From Balneatrix alpica DSM 16621 (GTDB lineage: Bacteria; Pseudomonadota; Gammaproteobacteria; Pseudomonadales; Balneatricaceae), in the NCBI RefSeq assembly GCF_000619885.1, contig NZ_JHUZ01000011.1, positions 186,001 through 250,000 on the forward strand: a stretch of 64,000 bases of DNA, given 5' to 3'. The position numbers were made by a program, and so were the translations under genes. A model generated the notes under the pieces. That model saw only the letters and a program-made list of their open reading frames with translations, ran no database searches and was not told the origin of the DNA. Below, piece after piece: positions 42,551-53,980 of the stretch (within the stretch, counting starts at the first letter, position 1; each line of letters starts with the position of its first letter).

Positions 42551-44038
42551 ATGGCAGACATCTTCCCCAGTATCGAAAGCCCCGAGGCGATCGGCTTTGA
42601 GTCCTTCCGGGATGCCGCCAGTGCCGTGGCCCGCCTGGAGCATATCTATGCACGCAATACCGCCTGGCTGCGCCAACGCTTTGCTGCGGTGCTGCAGGGG
42701 GATATTCCCGAGGGGCGGGTGCGGGCCTGTTATCCGATGATCCGCTTTGTCAGCACCAGCCACAGCGCCATCGACTCGCGTCTGGCCTATGGCTATGTGC
42801 CCGGCCCTGGCGTTTATACCACCACGGTTTCCCGTCCATCGTTGTATCGCAATTATTTACAGGAGCAGTTGGCGCTGTTGATCCATAACCATGATAGCGA
42901 GGTGGAGATCGGCGAAAGCGATGTGCCCATTGCCCTGCATTTCTCCTTCGATGAGACCGCCCATATTGATGGCGAAGCAGTGGAGAATCTGCCCAAGGCC
43001 TTGCGTGATATGTTCGATGTGCCGGATTTGGCCATTATGGACGATGCCATCGTTAACGGTACGGTGGAGCTGCAGCCAGGGGCACCGATGCCGCTGGCCC
43101 CCTTTACCGGGCCGAGGGTGGACTATTCCCTCTATCGCTTACAACACTATACCGCTACCCGTCCGCAGCATTTTCAGAACTATGTGCTGTTCACCAACTA
43201 TGCCTTCTATATTGATGAATTTGCCGCCAAAGCGCGGCAGATGATGGCGGAGGGTAACAGTGACTACGAGGCTTTTATCGAGCCGGGCAACCTGATTACC
43301 CGCTCTGGCGAAACCAGCCCCAGTGAAGGCCAGGCACCGGCCCGGCAACCACAGATGCCGGCTTACCACCTGGTGCGCAAGGATAATTCCGGTATCACCC
43401 TAGTCAATATTGGTGTCGGCCCGTCCAACGCCAAAACCATTACTGATCATATTGCCGTACTGCGCCCCCACGCCTGGCTGATGCTCGGCCACTGCGCCGG
43501 GCTACGCAATACCCAGCGCCTGGGGGACTATGTGCTGGCCCACGGTTATGTGCGGGAGGATCACGTGCTGGATGCCGATCTGCCAAGCTGGGTGCCGATT
43601 CCCCCTCTGGCGGAGGTGCAGGTAGCGCTGGAGCAGGCGGTGGAGGATATCACCGGGCTGGATGAGTGGGAGTTGAAGAAGATTATGCGCACCGGCACGG
43701 TGGCCACCATTGATAACCGCAATTGGGAATTACGTGATCACCGCGAGCCGGTGGAGCGTTTCTCCCAATCTCGCGCAGTCGCGCTGGATATGGAATCCGC
43801 CACCATTGCCGCCAATGGTTTTCGCTTCCGCGTGCCTTACGGCACCCTGCTGTGTGTGTCGGACAAACCCCTGCACGGCGAATTAAAGCTGCCTGGGATG
43901 GCCAGTGATTTTTATCGTCGCCAGGTCAGTCAACACCTGGAAATCGGTATGCTAGCGATGGAGAAACTGCGCGCCATGCCGCCGGAGCGCCTGCACTCAC
44001 GCAAGCTGCGCAGCTTTGTTGAGACCGCCTTCCAGTAG
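42551..44038 (+). CDS. amn: AMP nucleosidase
   Basis: A 495-residue protein of the Amn type, splitting AMP to adenine and ribose 5-phosphate. The N-terminal half (AYGYVPGPGVYTTTVSRPSL) is the Amn-specific domain. The C-terminal half is a nucleoside-phosphorylase fold (VNIGVGPSNAKTITDHIAVL, MLGHCAGLRNTQ, ALDMESATIAANG). Length is close to the E. coli enzyme. The ATG follows AAGGAG. A strong hairpin follows the stop. It marks the return to core chromosome after the repeats. Confidence 0.95.
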   Translation: MADIFPSIESPEAIGFESFRDAASAVARLEHIYARNTAWLRQRFAAVLQGDIPEGRVRACYPMIRFVSTSHSAIDSRLAYGYVPGPGVYTTTVSRPSLYRNYLQEQLALLIHNHDSEVEIGESDVPIALHFSFDETAHIDGEAVENLPKALRDMFDVPDLAIMDDAIVNGTVELQPGAPMPLAPFTGPRVDYSLYRLQHYTATRPQHFQNYVLFTNYAFYIDEFAAKARQMMAEGNSDYEAFIEPGNLITRSGETSPSEGQAPARQPQMPAYHLVRKDNSGITLVNIGVGPSNAKTITDHIAVLRPHAWLMLGHCAGLRNTQRLGDYVLAHGYVREDHVLDADLPSWVPIPPLAEVQVALEQAVEDITGLDEWELKKIMRTGTVATIDNRNWELRDHREPVERFSQSRAVALDMESATIAANGFRFRVPYGTLLCVSDKPLHGELKLPGMASDFYRRQVSQHLEIGMLAMEKLRAMPPERLHSRKLRSFVETAFQ

Positions 44039-44057
44039 TTTGCTCGCCACCTTGGAT

Positions 44058-44095
44058 GCCTCCACCAAGCAGGTGGAGGCCATTTCACTTCTTAG
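44058..44095 (+). terminator. terminator after amn
   Basis: GCCTCCACC (44058-44066) and GGTGGAGGC (44072-44080) form a perfect 9-bp stem with a 5-nt loop, then CATTTCACTTCTT. Confidence 0.65.
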
Positions 44096-44137
44096 CCCCT
44101 CTGGCCGCCTTATTCGACAGGGCTGAGCAGTATCAGG

Positions 44138-44515
44138 CTAAAAATCCCGCCCGTAGGGCTCATTGGCTTTAAGCTTTTTCACCTCTTGCAGGATCAGCTT
44201 GGCGGCCTCCCGTCCGGCACGGTTGTAGAGGTAGCCATTAATCCCATGGGGATAGGGTGGATGCTGATCATCCCCCTCTTCCAGCGCCACACAACGCACG
44301 CGGATGGCCTCCAGCTCAGGGTCATGCTGGATCGGCATGCCGATAAACAGCTCCCACTCTTCTCGGCTGGTGTAGCCATCAATCAGGCCTTGCAGCAGCT
44401 CTTCCACCTTGCTGCGGCTGGGGCGATAGCTGGGCACTCCCATGCGGCTAAAGCCCCACCAGGTAAAGAGGATGACCACCAGGGTCAGCAGGAAGGAGAC
44501 CAGCAACGTCAGCAT
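44138..44515 (-). CDS. membrane-anchored protein, unknown
   Basis: A 125-residue protein with one N-terminal helix (LTLLVSFLLTLVVILFTWWG) and a cytoplasmic or periplasmic charged domain. No family recognised. Its ATG overlaps the stop of the DUF2489 gene (TGATG), so it is the translationally coupled last gene of the nadE-tapT-DUF2489 operon. Confidence 0.75.
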   Translation of the reverse strand: MLTLLVSFLLTLVVILFTWWGFSRMGVPSYRPSRSKVEELLQGLIDGYTSREEWELFIGMPIQHDPELEAIRVRCVALEEGDDQHPPYPHGINGYLYNRAGREAAKLILQEVKKLKANEPYGRDF

Positions 44516-44991
44516 CAGTGTCCGGCCCAGTTGATGCCACGCAGATAACGCACAGCCGCACGGATGGGGGCTTCCAGCTCCTGCTCCAGCTGCTCAATTT
44601 CTTTATGGAAGGCGTGACGCTGATTGATCTTGAGCTCGCGGAATTTTTCTTTACGGGGAATATGCTCGGTACGCTGCCATACCTGCTCCAACACCTGCAG
44701 TTCAGGCTGAGCGAGCAAGCCCGGGCGGAAGTTATCCAGCAGGCCCTTTAAGCGAATGCAGCCCTCGGTCAGCTCGCACTGGTTATCCTCCATGGCGGCG
44801 CTAATCACCTGGATACTCTCGATGATGTAATCACGCCGCTCCTGCGCCTTGGCGGCCAGCTCCGCCTCCTGTGCAGCCAACTCTGCCTTGCGCGTTTGTT
44901 CGGCTTGCCACAGGCGACGAATCATCAGACTCAGAAAAATAATCAGCCCACTGCCGAGGGCAATCAGTAGCCATTGACTGGCTGTACTCAT
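44515..44991 (-). CDS. DUF2489 domain protein
   Basis: A 158-residue protein: one N-terminal helix (WLLIALGSGLIIFLSLMIRR), a coiled-coil stretch (about 30-55, alanine/glutamate-rich) and the DUF2489 domain (YIIESIQVISAAMEDNQCEL, GCIRLKGLLDNFRP). Function unknown. The start ATG 44991 overlaps the tapT TGA (TGATG). Confidence 0.85.
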   Translation of the reverse strand: MSTASQWLLIALGSGLIIFLSLMIRRLWQAEQTRKAELAAQEAELAAKAQERRDYIIESIQVISAAMEDNQCELTEGCIRLKGLLDNFRPGLLAQPELQVLEQVWQRTEHIPRKEKFRELKINQRHAFHKEIEQLEQELEAPIRAAVRYLRGINWAGH

Positions 44992-45740
44992 CACACTTGC
45001 TCCTGTGTCATCTGCACGACTTGGCCACTCTGTTGGCGGCGGTAATCAGCCAGCCAGGCCCGCGCGGCGGCGGCAGGTTCCAGGCTCTGCCCCAGGCGAC
45101 CTGCCACATAGTGTACGTTGAATACCTGGAAGTAGTTCTGCAGTACCTCGGCCGCTGGCTCCTGTGCCAGGCGCAGCAATTCGATTCCCACTTCTGCGGT
45201 ACAGAGGTGATTTTCCTCCAACGCCTTGCGCAGCCCGTAACCAGAGCCTGCCTGGGGCTGAAAGCTAATCAAAGGCAGCTGTTGTAACCAGGGGCTTAAA
45301 CGGAACATTCTGCGCGCCTGACGCCAGGTGCCATCAAGCAGAATAAAGACCGGGGTCTTGCCGAGCTGACGGGCAAAGGGCTGCAGGCGTTGCTGATCCC
45401 TCTCCTCATCGGCGGGAAACACCAGCCAGGGCTGATAGCGTGAATCCTGCAGCAGGGCCAACAGGCTGGCCGGTGGCTCGGTGCGGTGCCACTCGAATAA
45501 ACGACTATTGGGCAACACGTCTTTAATCAAGCGGCCCGTATTGGTGGGTTTGTACTGCTCTTTTTTATGCAGAATAAGCCAAAACTCCACCTCAGCCTGG
45601 GCCTGTACCTGATAGTCACAAATACAGGTACTGTCCGGCAGGCCACAGCCCTGACAACGCTCAATCCGTGAACCCCGGGCATTAAACGGCTTGCGATAGG
45701 GCGCCAGATCAGTGCGCCCGACTTCTAACTCCAGTCTCAT
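44991..45740 (-). CDS. tapT: tRNA-uridine aminocarboxypropyltransferase (DTW domain)
   Basis: A 249-residue DTW-domain protein. A zinc-type cysteine group (CQGCGLPDSTCIC) and the LLDGTWRQARRM motif, from which the family takes its name, are intact. TapT (YfiP) adds the 3-amino-3-carboxypropyl group of SAM to uridine 47 of tRNA. Cytoplasmic. The start overlaps the nadE stop by 4 bp (ATGA), which suggests coupled translation with NAD synthase. Confidence 0.9.
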   Translation of the reverse strand: MRLELEVGRTDLAPYRKPFNARGSRIERCQGCGLPDSTCICDYQVQAQAEVEFWLILHKKEQYKPTNTGRLIKDVLPNSRLFEWHRTEPPASLLALLQDSRYQPWLVFPADEERDQQRLQPFARQLGKTPVFILLDGTWRQARRMFRLSPWLQQLPLISFQPQAGSGYGLRKALEENHLCTAEVGIELLRLAQEPAAEVLQNYFQVFNVHYVAGRLGQSLEPAAAARAWLADYRRQQSGQVVQMTQEQV

Positions 45741-47365
45741 TCACCGATACGCCAGCCAGAGGTAATGGGGTAGCGACGGTCACGGCCAAAGGCGCGTGCC
45801 GTTAAGCGAGGGCCAATCGCCGCCTGCCGGCGCTTGTATTCGTTCAGGTCAACCAAACGCAATACCCGCAGCACATCCGCCTCGGCAAAACCCTGCTCGA
45901 TGATGGCATGGGCGCTGTAGTCTTTCTCAACGTACAGTTCCAGGATGCGGTCCAACACCGGGTAGGGCGGCAGCGAGTCTTCATCCACCTGCCCTGGTGC
46001 CAGTTCGGCAGAGGGCGGACGGGTAATGACCCGCTCAGGAATTACCTGCCCTAGGCTGTTGCGGTAACGGGCCAGCTCAAATACCAGGGTCTTGGGCACA
46101 TCCTTGAGCACATCGAAGCCGCCAGCCATATCGCCATAAAGGGTGGCATAGCCCACCGCCATTTCACTCTTGTTGCCGGTGGTCAGTACCAGGTAACCCA
46201 GCTTGTTCGACAGAGCCATCAACAGCACTCCACGGCAACGGGATTGCAGGTTTTCTTCGGTTTTATCCGCGCCGGTGCCGCTAAAGGAGTCCGCCAGGGT
46301 CGCCATAAAGCTCTCGTACATCGGCTCGATGGACATAACCTGGTAGTTCACCCCCATGTCGGTGGCTTGCTTGGCGGCATCTTCCAGACTCATATCAGAG
46401 GTATAGCGGAAGGGCATCATCACCGCTGCCACCCGCTCTTTACCCAGCGCATCGGCAGCCACTGCCAGGGTCAGGGCCGAATCTATCCCTCCGGATAAGC
46501 CCAGCACCACCCCCTTAAAACCATTCTTGTTGACGTAATCCCGCACCCCCATCACCAGTGCCTGATAGGCAGACTCCAGCTTGCCCGGTGCAGCTCGCAG
46601 GGGTTGGGGCACAGGTTTGATTTGCCCTTCCAGACAGAAATCGACCGGATACAGCGCCTCGGTAAAACAGGGAACCGATACGGCCAAGTCGCCTTCGGCA
46701 TCCATCACCATTGAGCCACCGTCAAAGATCAGCTCATCCTGGCCACCAACCTGATTGACATAGAGGATCGGGCAACCGGCCTGACGGGCACGCTCCACCA
46801 GCAGCTTACGGCGCTCTTCCCACTTACCGAGATGGAAGGGTGAAGCATTGAGGTTAATCACCAGCTCAGCGCCCGCTTCACGAGCCTGCAACACAGGCTG
46901 GGGCAGCCACATATCTTCGCAGATGGTGATCGCCACCGGACGCCCTTTGATATCCACCACGCAGGGGGAGTGCCCCGCGACAAAGTAGCGTTTCTCATCA
47001 AACACCTGATAGTTCGGCAGGTTCTGTTTGCGATACACCGCCTGGATGGCGCCATCGGCAATCACTGCAGCCTGGTTGTACAGCCCCTCCGGCTCGCGCC
47101 AGGGATAGCCCAGCACCAGGGTGATGCCCTCAACCTCCGCACACACCTGCTCCAGCGCACGGCTCACCCGCAGTTGCAGGCTGGGGCGCAGCAGCAGATC
47201 TTCAGGGGGATAACCGGTCAGGGTTAGCTCGGGGAACACGATCACATCGGCCTGATGCTGGTCGCGCGCCTGCTTGGCGGCGTTGATTACCTTGGCGGCG
47301 TTACCGGGGATATCCCCCACCAGCATATCCAGTTGTGCCATTACCACGCGCAATGTGGCTGTCAT
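45737..47365 (-). CDS. nadE: glutamine-dependent NAD+ synthase
   Basis: A 542-residue two-domain enzyme. The N-terminal nitrilase-type glutaminase carries its Glu-Lys-Cys triad (VFPELTLTGYPPED, KQNLPNYQVFDEKRYF, TICEDMWLP). The C-terminal ATP-pyrophosphatase has the SGGIDS loop (VLGLSGGIDSALTLAVAADA). It makes NAD+ from deamido-NAD+, ATP and glutamine, the last step of NAD synthesis. It heads the overlapping operon with tapT. Confidence 0.96.
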   Translation of the reverse strand: MTATLRVVMAQLDMLVGDIPGNAAKVINAAKQARDQHQADVIVFPELTLTGYPPEDLLLRPSLQLRVSRALEQVCAEVEGITLVLGYPWREPEGLYNQAAVIADGAIQAVYRKQNLPNYQVFDEKRYFVAGHSPCVVDIKGRPVAITICEDMWLPQPVLQAREAGAELVINLNASPFHLGKWEERRKLLVERARQAGCPILYVNQVGGQDELIFDGGSMVMDAEGDLAVSVPCFTEALYPVDFCLEGQIKPVPQPLRAAPGKLESAYQALVMGVRDYVNKNGFKGVVLGLSGGIDSALTLAVAADALGKERVAAVMMPFRYTSDMSLEDAAKQATDMGVNYQVMSIEPMYESFMATLADSFSGTGADKTEENLQSRCRGVLLMALSNKLGYLVLTTGNKSEMAVGYATLYGDMAGGFDVLKDVPKTLVFELARYRNSLGQVIPERVITRPPSAELAPGQVDEDSLPPYPVLDRILELYVEKDYSAHAIIEQGFAEADVLRVLRLVDLNEYKRRQAAIGPRLTARAFGRDRRYPITSGWRIGE

Positions 47366-47401
47366 TGCCCTGGGCTCCTCAATGCGAATTTGGAAGGGGC
47401 G

Positions 47402-48025
47402 TTATTTTCCGGCAAAGCGCGGCGTTTGGCAAAGCTTACGGCGTTGCCGATGCAGCCGATAACCCAGTAAAAACAGCACCAACACCGCGTAAACTGTGGC
47501 TTCCAGGTAACTTGAACGCACCTGTAAGAAAAGATGTAACCAGCCTAATAACAGGGCCGCATAGACGCTACGGTGCAGCGGTTGCCAGTAGCGTCCCAAT
47601 CGCCGTACCAGGGGTTTGTAGGACGTCACCCCCAGCACCAGCAAAATCAGCAGGGCCGGCATCCCTAATAAAATGTAGGGACGCTTCAGGGTTTCCCGCG
47701 CCAGTTCAGCCAGGTCGCCACCCAGGATGAACCAGTAAAAGCACAGCAGGTGCAGCAGCCCATAGGCCAATGACCACAGCCCCAGCATGCGCCGATGGCG
47801 GCCCAAGGCGTGCCAACCCAGCAACTGACGCGCAGGTGTCACGCTAAGGGTGAGCACGAGCAGATTGAGGGTCCACTCACCAGTAAACCACACCAGGGTT
47901 TTGGCTGGATCGGCACCCAGTTGCTGGTTAAGCAAACCCCAGCCTAACCACAGCAAAGGCATCGCCGCCAATAACCAGAGCAGCCAGCCGGCCCAGGGTT
48001 TGGCCAACAGACGATTTAGTACCAT
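47402..48025 (-). CDS. msrQ: MsrQ, heme-binding membrane partner of MsrP
   Basis: A 207-residue inner-membrane b-type cytochrome with six helices of the ferric-reductase-like fold. Heme His candidates lie in [14 protein letters not shown] and [12 protein letters not shown]. It carries electrons from the quinone pool to MsrP. The start overlaps msrP by 10 bp. Confidence 0.93.
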   Translation of the reverse strand: MVLNRLLAKPWAGWLLWLLAAMPLLWLGWGLLNQQLGADPAKTLVWFTGEWTLNLLVLTLSVTPARQLLGWHALGRHRRMLGLWSLAYGLLHLLCFYWFILGGDLAELARETLKRPYILLGMPALLILLVLGVTSYKPLVRRLGRYWQPLHRSVYAALLLGWLHLFLQVRSSYLEATVYAVLVLFLLGYRLHRQRRKLCQTPRFAGK

Positions 48026-49011
48026 TGGCGCAAATCCATGCCGCTGTACAGGCTGGCCACCTCTGCGCCATAGCCGTTAAACGGCAGTGTTTCGATGATA
48101 TTGGGACTGAGCAAACCACTGGGCAGACGTCGCTCCTTCGCCTGGCTCCAACGCGGATGATCCACCGCCGGGTTCACATTAGCGTAAAAACCATATTCCC
48201 GTGGTGCACTGAGGTTCCAGGTAGTGGGAGGCTGCTGTTCGGTCAGCTCAATCTTGACAATGGATTTGATGCTCTTAAAGCCATACTTCCAGGGCACCAC
48301 CAAGCGCAGTGGGGCGCCATTCTGGTTCGGCAGAATACGGCCATACAAACCAACCGCCAGAATCGTCAGCGGGTGCATGGCCTCATCCAGCCGTAAGCCT
48401 TCCACATAGGGCCAGTCCAGGCTGGAAAACAGGCTCGACTGCGCCGGCATTTGTTCCGGATCATGCAGGGTGGTAAAGGCCACATACTTGGCACTGCCCT
48501 GAGGCTCAAAGCGCTGTAACAGGCTAGCCAGCGGAAAGCCAATCCAGGGAATCACCATCGACCAGGCCTCGACACAACGCAGGCGGTAGATGCGTTCTTC
48601 CAGCGCCATCCCCTTGAGCAGATCCTCCAGATGATAGGTACCGGGTTTGTTGACTAATCCTGTTACCTCCACCTGCCAGGGATCGGGCTTCAGGCTATGG
48701 GCTTTGGCGACCGGATCATCCTTATCGAAGCCAAATTCATAGAAGTTGTTGTAATGGGTGCAGTGGTAATAGGGAGTCAGCTTTTCTGCAGGGGGCACAT
48801 CGGCTTTGGCCGCAGCAATTTGCTGTGCGAGCCACTCTGGCCCCGCTACGACCTCGTCATGCAATTGACTCGGTGCTGCCTGACTGGCGCCCGGCCAAGC
48901 GGCCCAAGCGGCTCCAGCGGCGAGTCCCTGGATAAAGCGACGGCGATTGAGATAGGCCGACTCAGGGGTAATCTGTGAGCCGAGAATAGTGGGCGATTTT
49001 TTTATCAGCAT
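48016..49011 (-). CDS. msrP: MsrP, periplasmic protein-methionine-sulfoxide reductase catalytic subunit
   Basis: A 331-residue molybdopterin enzyme. The Tat signal peptide reads [20 protein letters not shown], then AQA-like cleavage. The molybdenum-ligand Cys is in [15 protein letters not shown]. It repairs oxidised methionines in periplasmic proteins, with MsrQ as electron donor. ATG 49011 follows a ribosome site (AAGGAG). Confidence 0.94.
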   Translation of the reverse strand: MLIKKSPTILGSQITPESAYLNRRRFIQGLAAGAAWAAWPGASQAAPSQLHDEVVAGPEWLAQQIAAAKADVPPAEKLTPYYHCTHYNNFYEFGFDKDDPVAKAHSLKPDPWQVEVTGLVNKPGTYHLEDLLKGMALEERIYRLRCVEAWSMVIPWIGFPLASLLQRFEPQGSAKYVAFTTLHDPEQMPAQSSLFSSLDWPYVEGLRLDEAMHPLTILAVGLYGRILPNQNGAPLRLVVPWKYGFKSIKSIVKIELTEQQPPTTWNLSAPREYGFYANVNPAVDHPRWSQAKERRLPSGLLSPNIIETLPFNGYGAEVASLYSGMDLRQWY

Positions 49012-49125
49012 AGAGACTCCTTAGGCGCCTGACACCCTGCCCTCTGGTAGGGTCAGTAGTGCTTGGACAGAGCCTCAAGGCAAAAGTGCCCGAGAAACAG
49101 CGACCGAAAAAGTAGCAGAAACCAA

Positions 49126-49147
49126 CACCCCGGCCTGGGCCGGGGTG
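49126..49147 (-). terminator. hairpin after pssA
   Basis: CACCCCGGCC (49126-49135) and GGCCGGGGTG (49138-49147) pair perfectly. On the minus strand TTGGTTTCT follows, a weak T-tract. Confidence 0.6.
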
Positions 49148-49155
49148 GGTTAAAC

Positions 49156-49980
49156 TCAGAATTTGCGCTTCAGTTTGCGCAGATAAAGCGCCGGGCCAGA
49201 CAGGCCATAGAGCAGGAACAGCCCCCAGAGCACGATAGCAGGATCATAGGACACCACAGCAAGTACCAGCGCTGCCGCCATCAGTGCCATTAACGGCACC
49301 CGCCCTTTCAGATCGACTTCCTTAAAGGAGTAGTAGCTCACATTACTCACCATCAGGATACCCGCAGCGGCCACTAACAAAGCCGCCCAATAGGACAGGC
49401 CGGTGCTGAGCACATGGTTCTCCGCTCCTACCCAGACCATCCCCGTAACCAGGGCAGCCGCAGCAGGACTGGGCAAACCGATAAAGTAGCGCTTATCCAC
49501 CGCACCGATCTGCACATTAAAGCGTGCCAGGCGCAGGGCAGCTCCGGCCACATAGATAAAGGCGGCAATCCAACCGAGCTTGCCCAGGTTATCCAGCGTC
49601 CAGGTGAACGCCACCAACGCCGGTGCCACCCCGAAGGACACCATGTCCGCCAGGCTGTCGTATTCGGCGCCAAAGGCACTCTGGGTATTGGTCAGGCGGG
49701 CCACGCGCCCATCCAGACTATCGAGCACCATCGAGATAAAGATCGCCACACAGGCCTGGACAAAGTGACCATTCATCGCCGCCACGATGGCGTAAAAGCC
49801 AGAGAACAGCGCGGCAGTGGTAAAGAGGTTAGGTAACAGGTAAATGCTGCGATTGGGCTTTTGCTTAGGCTCTTCCACCTTGGACTCCTGTTGGGCTGGA
49901 GGCTGCTGCTCTGGACGCAAGGGCGTAACCGTCGTGGTGGGTGTCTTGTTTTCGTGATCATTGGGCTGGTTTACGGCCAC
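49156..49980 (-). CDS. pssA: CDP-diacylglycerol-serine O-phosphatidyltransferase
   Basis: A 274-residue membrane enzyme of the CDP-alcohol phosphatidyltransferase family. The signature D-G-x2-A-R-x8-G-x3-D-x3-D is complete (DSLDGRVARLTNTQSAFGAE, then YDSLAD). A soluble proline/glutamine-rich tail of about 42 residues precedes the first helix. It makes phosphatidylserine, precursor of phosphatidylethanolamine. It lies downstream of ilvC but behind ilvC's own terminator. Confidence 0.94.
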   Translation of the reverse strand: MAVNQPNDHENKTPTTTVTPLRPEQQPPAQQESKVEEPKQKPNRSIYLLPNLFTTAALFSGFYAIVAAMNGHFVQACVAIFISMVLDSLDGRVARLTNTQSAFGAEYDSLADMVSFGVAPALVAFTWTLDNLGKLGWIAAFIYVAGAALRLARFNVQIGAVDKRYFIGLPSPAAAALVTGMVWVGAENHVLSTGLSYWAALLVAAAGILMVSNVSYYSFKEVDLKGRVPLMALMAAALVLAVVSYDPAIVLWGLFLLYGLSGPALYLRKLKRKF

Positions 49981-50032
49981 AACATTCCCCTCAAAATAAA
50001 CTCAGTGGCCTAATAATACGTTGCCCGCCTGA

Positions 50033-50068
50033 AAAAACAAAAGCGCAACCCGAAGGCTGCGCTTGTGC
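50033..50068 (-). terminator. terminator of ilvC
   Basis: Minus-strand AAGCGCAGCC-TTCG-GGTTGCGCTT (tetraloop hairpin with one G-T pair), then TTGTTTTTTC. Confidence 0.88.
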
Positions 50069-50106
50069 TACTAGGTTGTTGCGTACCGCTTTACCGCAAC
50101 ACTCGC

Positions 50107-51174
<1,068 letters not shown>

Positions 51175-51266
51175 TTACTGACAAGCTGTTCATTGACGGC
51201 TTGTTCTGGCTGGATAACCTGGCTGCCTGGCAGCAGCGCCTGTAAGTCTTCAAAGGTTTGGGTGTT

Positions 51267-51321
51267 TGTTGGAAGCAACACTAAGGTAGTTTTTTCATTG
51301 CGTAAAATGATATAAACGCAA
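51267..51321. promoter_or_regulatory. candidate IlvY operators between ilvC and ilvY
   Basis: Two dyads: TGTTG-GAAG-CAACA (51267-51280) and TTGCGT-N12-ACGCAA (51298-51321). Tandem operators in the divergent ilvY-ilvC gap are the known arrangement for IlvY; the match to its exact consensus is not tested here. Confidence 0.5.
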
Positions 51322-51351
51322 CACTATATGCCGAATTAAGCAACACACCCT

Positions 51352-52248
51352 ATGGATACCCGCCTGCTCAAGCATTTTCTCAGCCTGGCTGACCTGCTCC
51401 ACTTTGGCCGCGCTGCCGAGGCATGCCACCTTAGCCCTTCCGCCCTGTCACGCAGCATTAAACAGCTGGAAGATGAACTCGGTGTGACGCTGTTTGAGCG
51501 GGATAACCGCAGCGTCAGCCTCACCCATGAGGGGCAGTTGTTTATTAACTATGCCCGCGACACCCTGCTGCAGTGGGATGAGATTCGCCACAGCCTGCAA
51601 CAGGAAGCGCAGGAACTGCACGGCGAAGTCAGCATGTATTGCTCCGTCACCGCCAGCTACAGCTTTCTATACGAGTTGCTCAGCGAGTTTCGCCGCACCT
51701 ATCCCAAGGTCGAGATCAAAGTCCATACCGGTGACCCGGACCTGGCCATCAACCGGGTACTGAGCGGCGCAGAAGACATCGCCATTGCCGCCTATCCACA
51801 AAGCCTGCCGGGAGAGCTGGCCTTCAAGCCCATTGCCCGCTCCCCGCTGCTGTTTATCGGCCCTCGCCAGCACCACGACTGGCAACAATTGGCGGAGGCC
51901 CCGGCCAGTGCCGAGAACTGGCAACATCTGCCGATGATCATTCCCGAGGTGGGGCTTGGCCGGGAATGGATTAACGCCTGGTTCTATCAACTGGGTTGCA
52001 GCCCCAACATCTATGCCCAGGTGGCCGGTAACGAGGCCATCGTCAGCATGGTCAGCCTGGGCTTTGGCATCGGCGTGGTGCCGCGCATCGTGCTGGACAA
52101 CAGCCCCCTGCAGGAGGAGGTGCGTATTCTGGCGGTCGAGCCCGCCCTGCCCGCCTATGATGTCGGCCTGTTCACCCTCAACAAAAAACTGAAAAATCCA
52201 CTAATCAACGCCTTTTGGCAGCAAATTAGCGCCCGTTTCCCGCAATAG
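51352..52248 (+). CDS. ilvY: LysR-type activator of ilvC
   Basis: A 298-residue LysR protein. N-terminal HTH ([20 protein letters not shown]), effector domain (about 90-295). Sequence style and the divergent position next to ilvC fit IlvY, which activates ilvC when its substrates accumulate. The ATG at 51352 gives the usual LysR start ([12 protein letters not shown]). Confidence 0.93.
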   Translation: MDTRLLKHFLSLADLLHFGRAAEACHLSPSALSRSIKQLEDELGVTLFERDNRSVSLTHEGQLFINYARDTLLQWDEIRHSLQQEAQELHGEVSMYCSVTASYSFLYELLSEFRRTYPKVEIKVHTGDPDLAINRVLSGAEDIAIAAYPQSLPGELAFKPIARSPLLFIGPRQHHDWQQLAEAPASAENWQHLPMIIPEVGLGREWINAWFYQLGCSPNIYAQVAGNEAIVSMVSLGFGIGVVPRIVLDNSPLQEEVRILAVEPALPAYDVGLFTLNKKLKNPLINAFWQQISARFPQ

Positions 52249-52333
52249 TGCTGGCTTCTCAGGCTGCCCTTGGGTAAGCTGCGGACCCGGTCAACCCTTG
52301 TTGGCCGTTGTCCTCCATTATGTAGAAGAGTCT

Positions 52334-53980
52334 ATGAGTTTCGCCTCCCTGGGCCTGTCCTCCCCCCTGTTACAAGCCATTGCCAAACAAGGTTATGAAC
52401 AACCTTCCCCGATCCAGCTAGAAGCCATCCCCGCTGTACTGCAAGGGGGAGATCTGATGGCCGCGGCCCAGACCGGCACCGGCAAGACCGCCGCCTTTAC
52501 CCTGCCGCTGTTACAGCGCCTGGATGGCGGCCCACAAGTTAAAGCCAACCAGATTCGCGCCCTGGTATTGACCCCCACCCGCGAACTGGCCGCCCAGGTG
52601 CATGAAAGTGTGCAGACCTATGGCCAGCACCTGTCTCTGCGCAGCGCCGTGGTCTTTGGCGGGGTGAAGATTAACCCGCAGATGATACAACTGCGCCGTG
52701 GTGTCGACATTCTGGTGGCCACCCCGGGTCGCTTGCTTGATCTCTACCAGCAAAACGCCGTGCGCTTTAACCAGCTGGAAATCCTGGTATTGGATGAAGC
52801 CGACCGCATGCTGGATCTTGGCTTTATTCACGATATCCGCAAAATTCTGGCGCTGTTGCCCGCCAAGCGGCAGAACCTGTTGTTCTCCGCCACCTTCTCC
52901 GCCGAGATTCGCCAACTGGCCAAGGGTCTGTTGCAGCAACCGCTGGAGGTATCCGTCACTCCAGCCAACTCCACCACCACTCAGGTGGAACAATGGCTGT
53001 ATCCGGTGGCAAAAAAACACAAAGCTGCCCTGCTTCATCAATTGATTCAACAGCAGCAGTGGCATCAATTACTGGTCTTTACCAAAACCAAGCATGGTGC
53101 CAATCGCTTAAGTCAGTTCCTGGAGAAGCAAGGTCTGAAGGCCGCAGCCATTCACGGCAACAAGAGCCAAGGTGCCCGTACCAAGGCACTGGCCGGTTTT
53201 AAACAGGGATCGATCCAGATTCTGGTGGCAACCGATATCGCCGCCCGCGGCCTGGATATCGAGCAACTGCCCTTAGTGGTCAACTATGAACTGCCCACCG
53301 TACCGGCGGACTATGTTCATCGTATTGGTCGTACCGGTCGTGCCGGCGCAACCGGCCAGGCTATTTCCCTGGTGGAAACGGAAGAAGCCAAACAACTGAA
53401 GGACATTGAACGCCTGATTGGCCAGCACCTTGAGCGTCGCCAACTACCCGGCTTTGCCCTTACCGAAGAGCTGCCGCAGACCGACCTGAGCCGTGGCCCG
53501 AAGAAGCCGAAAAAAGCCAAGCCCAGTGCAGAGGCCAGCAACGAAAAAGCAGGGGAATCACGCCCTGCTGCCAGCCAACCTCGTAAGCCTCGCCCAGCCA
53601 AACCCGCAGGTGAGCGCAGCGGTGACGGCCAGGCTCCGGCCAAGTCCAAGCGCCCGCAGCAGCCGAAGCCGCATTCGTCTAAGCCGCACGCATCTAAGCA
53701 ACAGTCGTCTCAACAGCAGGCGCCTAAAGCAGCGCGCCGCTCAGAGTCAGAACAGGTTGCAGGGGATCGTCAGCCCAGGGGCCGCAAGCCTAACGCTGAG
53801 CAAGCAACTCGCCAGCGCTCCAGCCAGCAGCGCACGGACAACCGCCATGCGTCACGTTCTGCTCAAGGCTATGGGCAAACGCAAGGGCAGGCTAAACAGC
53901 AGGCAGGTCAGCAGGAACAGGGCAACGAAACGCGCCCCTCACGCCGTCCACGGGCTAGGTCGGCGGCGTCTGGGCACTGA
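52334..53980 (+). CDS. rhlE: DEAD-box RNA helicase, RhlE-like, with long basic tail
   Basis: A 548-residue helicase. Motifs are present in order: Q-motif ([16 protein letters not shown]), I (AQTGTGKT), Ia (TPTRELAAQ), II (VLDEADRM), III (FSATF), VI ([10 protein letters not shown]). The tail from about 375 is low-complexity, rich in Lys, Arg, Gln, Ser, Pro and Ala, and probably binds RNA nonspecifically. ATG 52334 was chosen ([20 protein letters not shown]). The 3' end overlaps the XRE gene by 26 bp, tail to tail. Confidence 0.92.
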   Translation: MSFASLGLSSPLLQAIAKQGYEQPSPIQLEAIPAVLQGGDLMAAAQTGTGKTAAFTLPLLQRLDGGPQVKANQIRALVLTPTRELAAQVHESVQTYGQHLSLRSAVVFGGVKINPQMIQLRRGVDILVATPGRLLDLYQQNAVRFNQLEILVLDEADRMLDLGFIHDIRKILALLPAKRQNLLFSATFSAEIRQLAKGLLQQPLEVSVTPANSTTTQVEQWLYPVAKKHKAALLHQLIQQQQWHQLLVFTKTKHGANRLSQFLEKQGLKAAAIHGNKSQGARTKALAGFKQGSIQILVATDIAARGLDIEQLPLVVNYELPTVPADYVHRIGRTGRAGATGQAISLVETEEAKQLKDIERLIGQHLERRQLPGFALTEELPQTDLSRGPKKPKKAKPSAEASNEKAGESRPAASQPRKPRPAKPAGERSGDGQAPAKSKRPQQPKPHSSKPHASKQQSSQQQAPKAARRSESEQVAGDRQPRGRKPNAEQATRQRSSQQRTDNRHASRSAQGYGQTQGQAKQQAGQQEQGNETRPSRRPRARSAASGH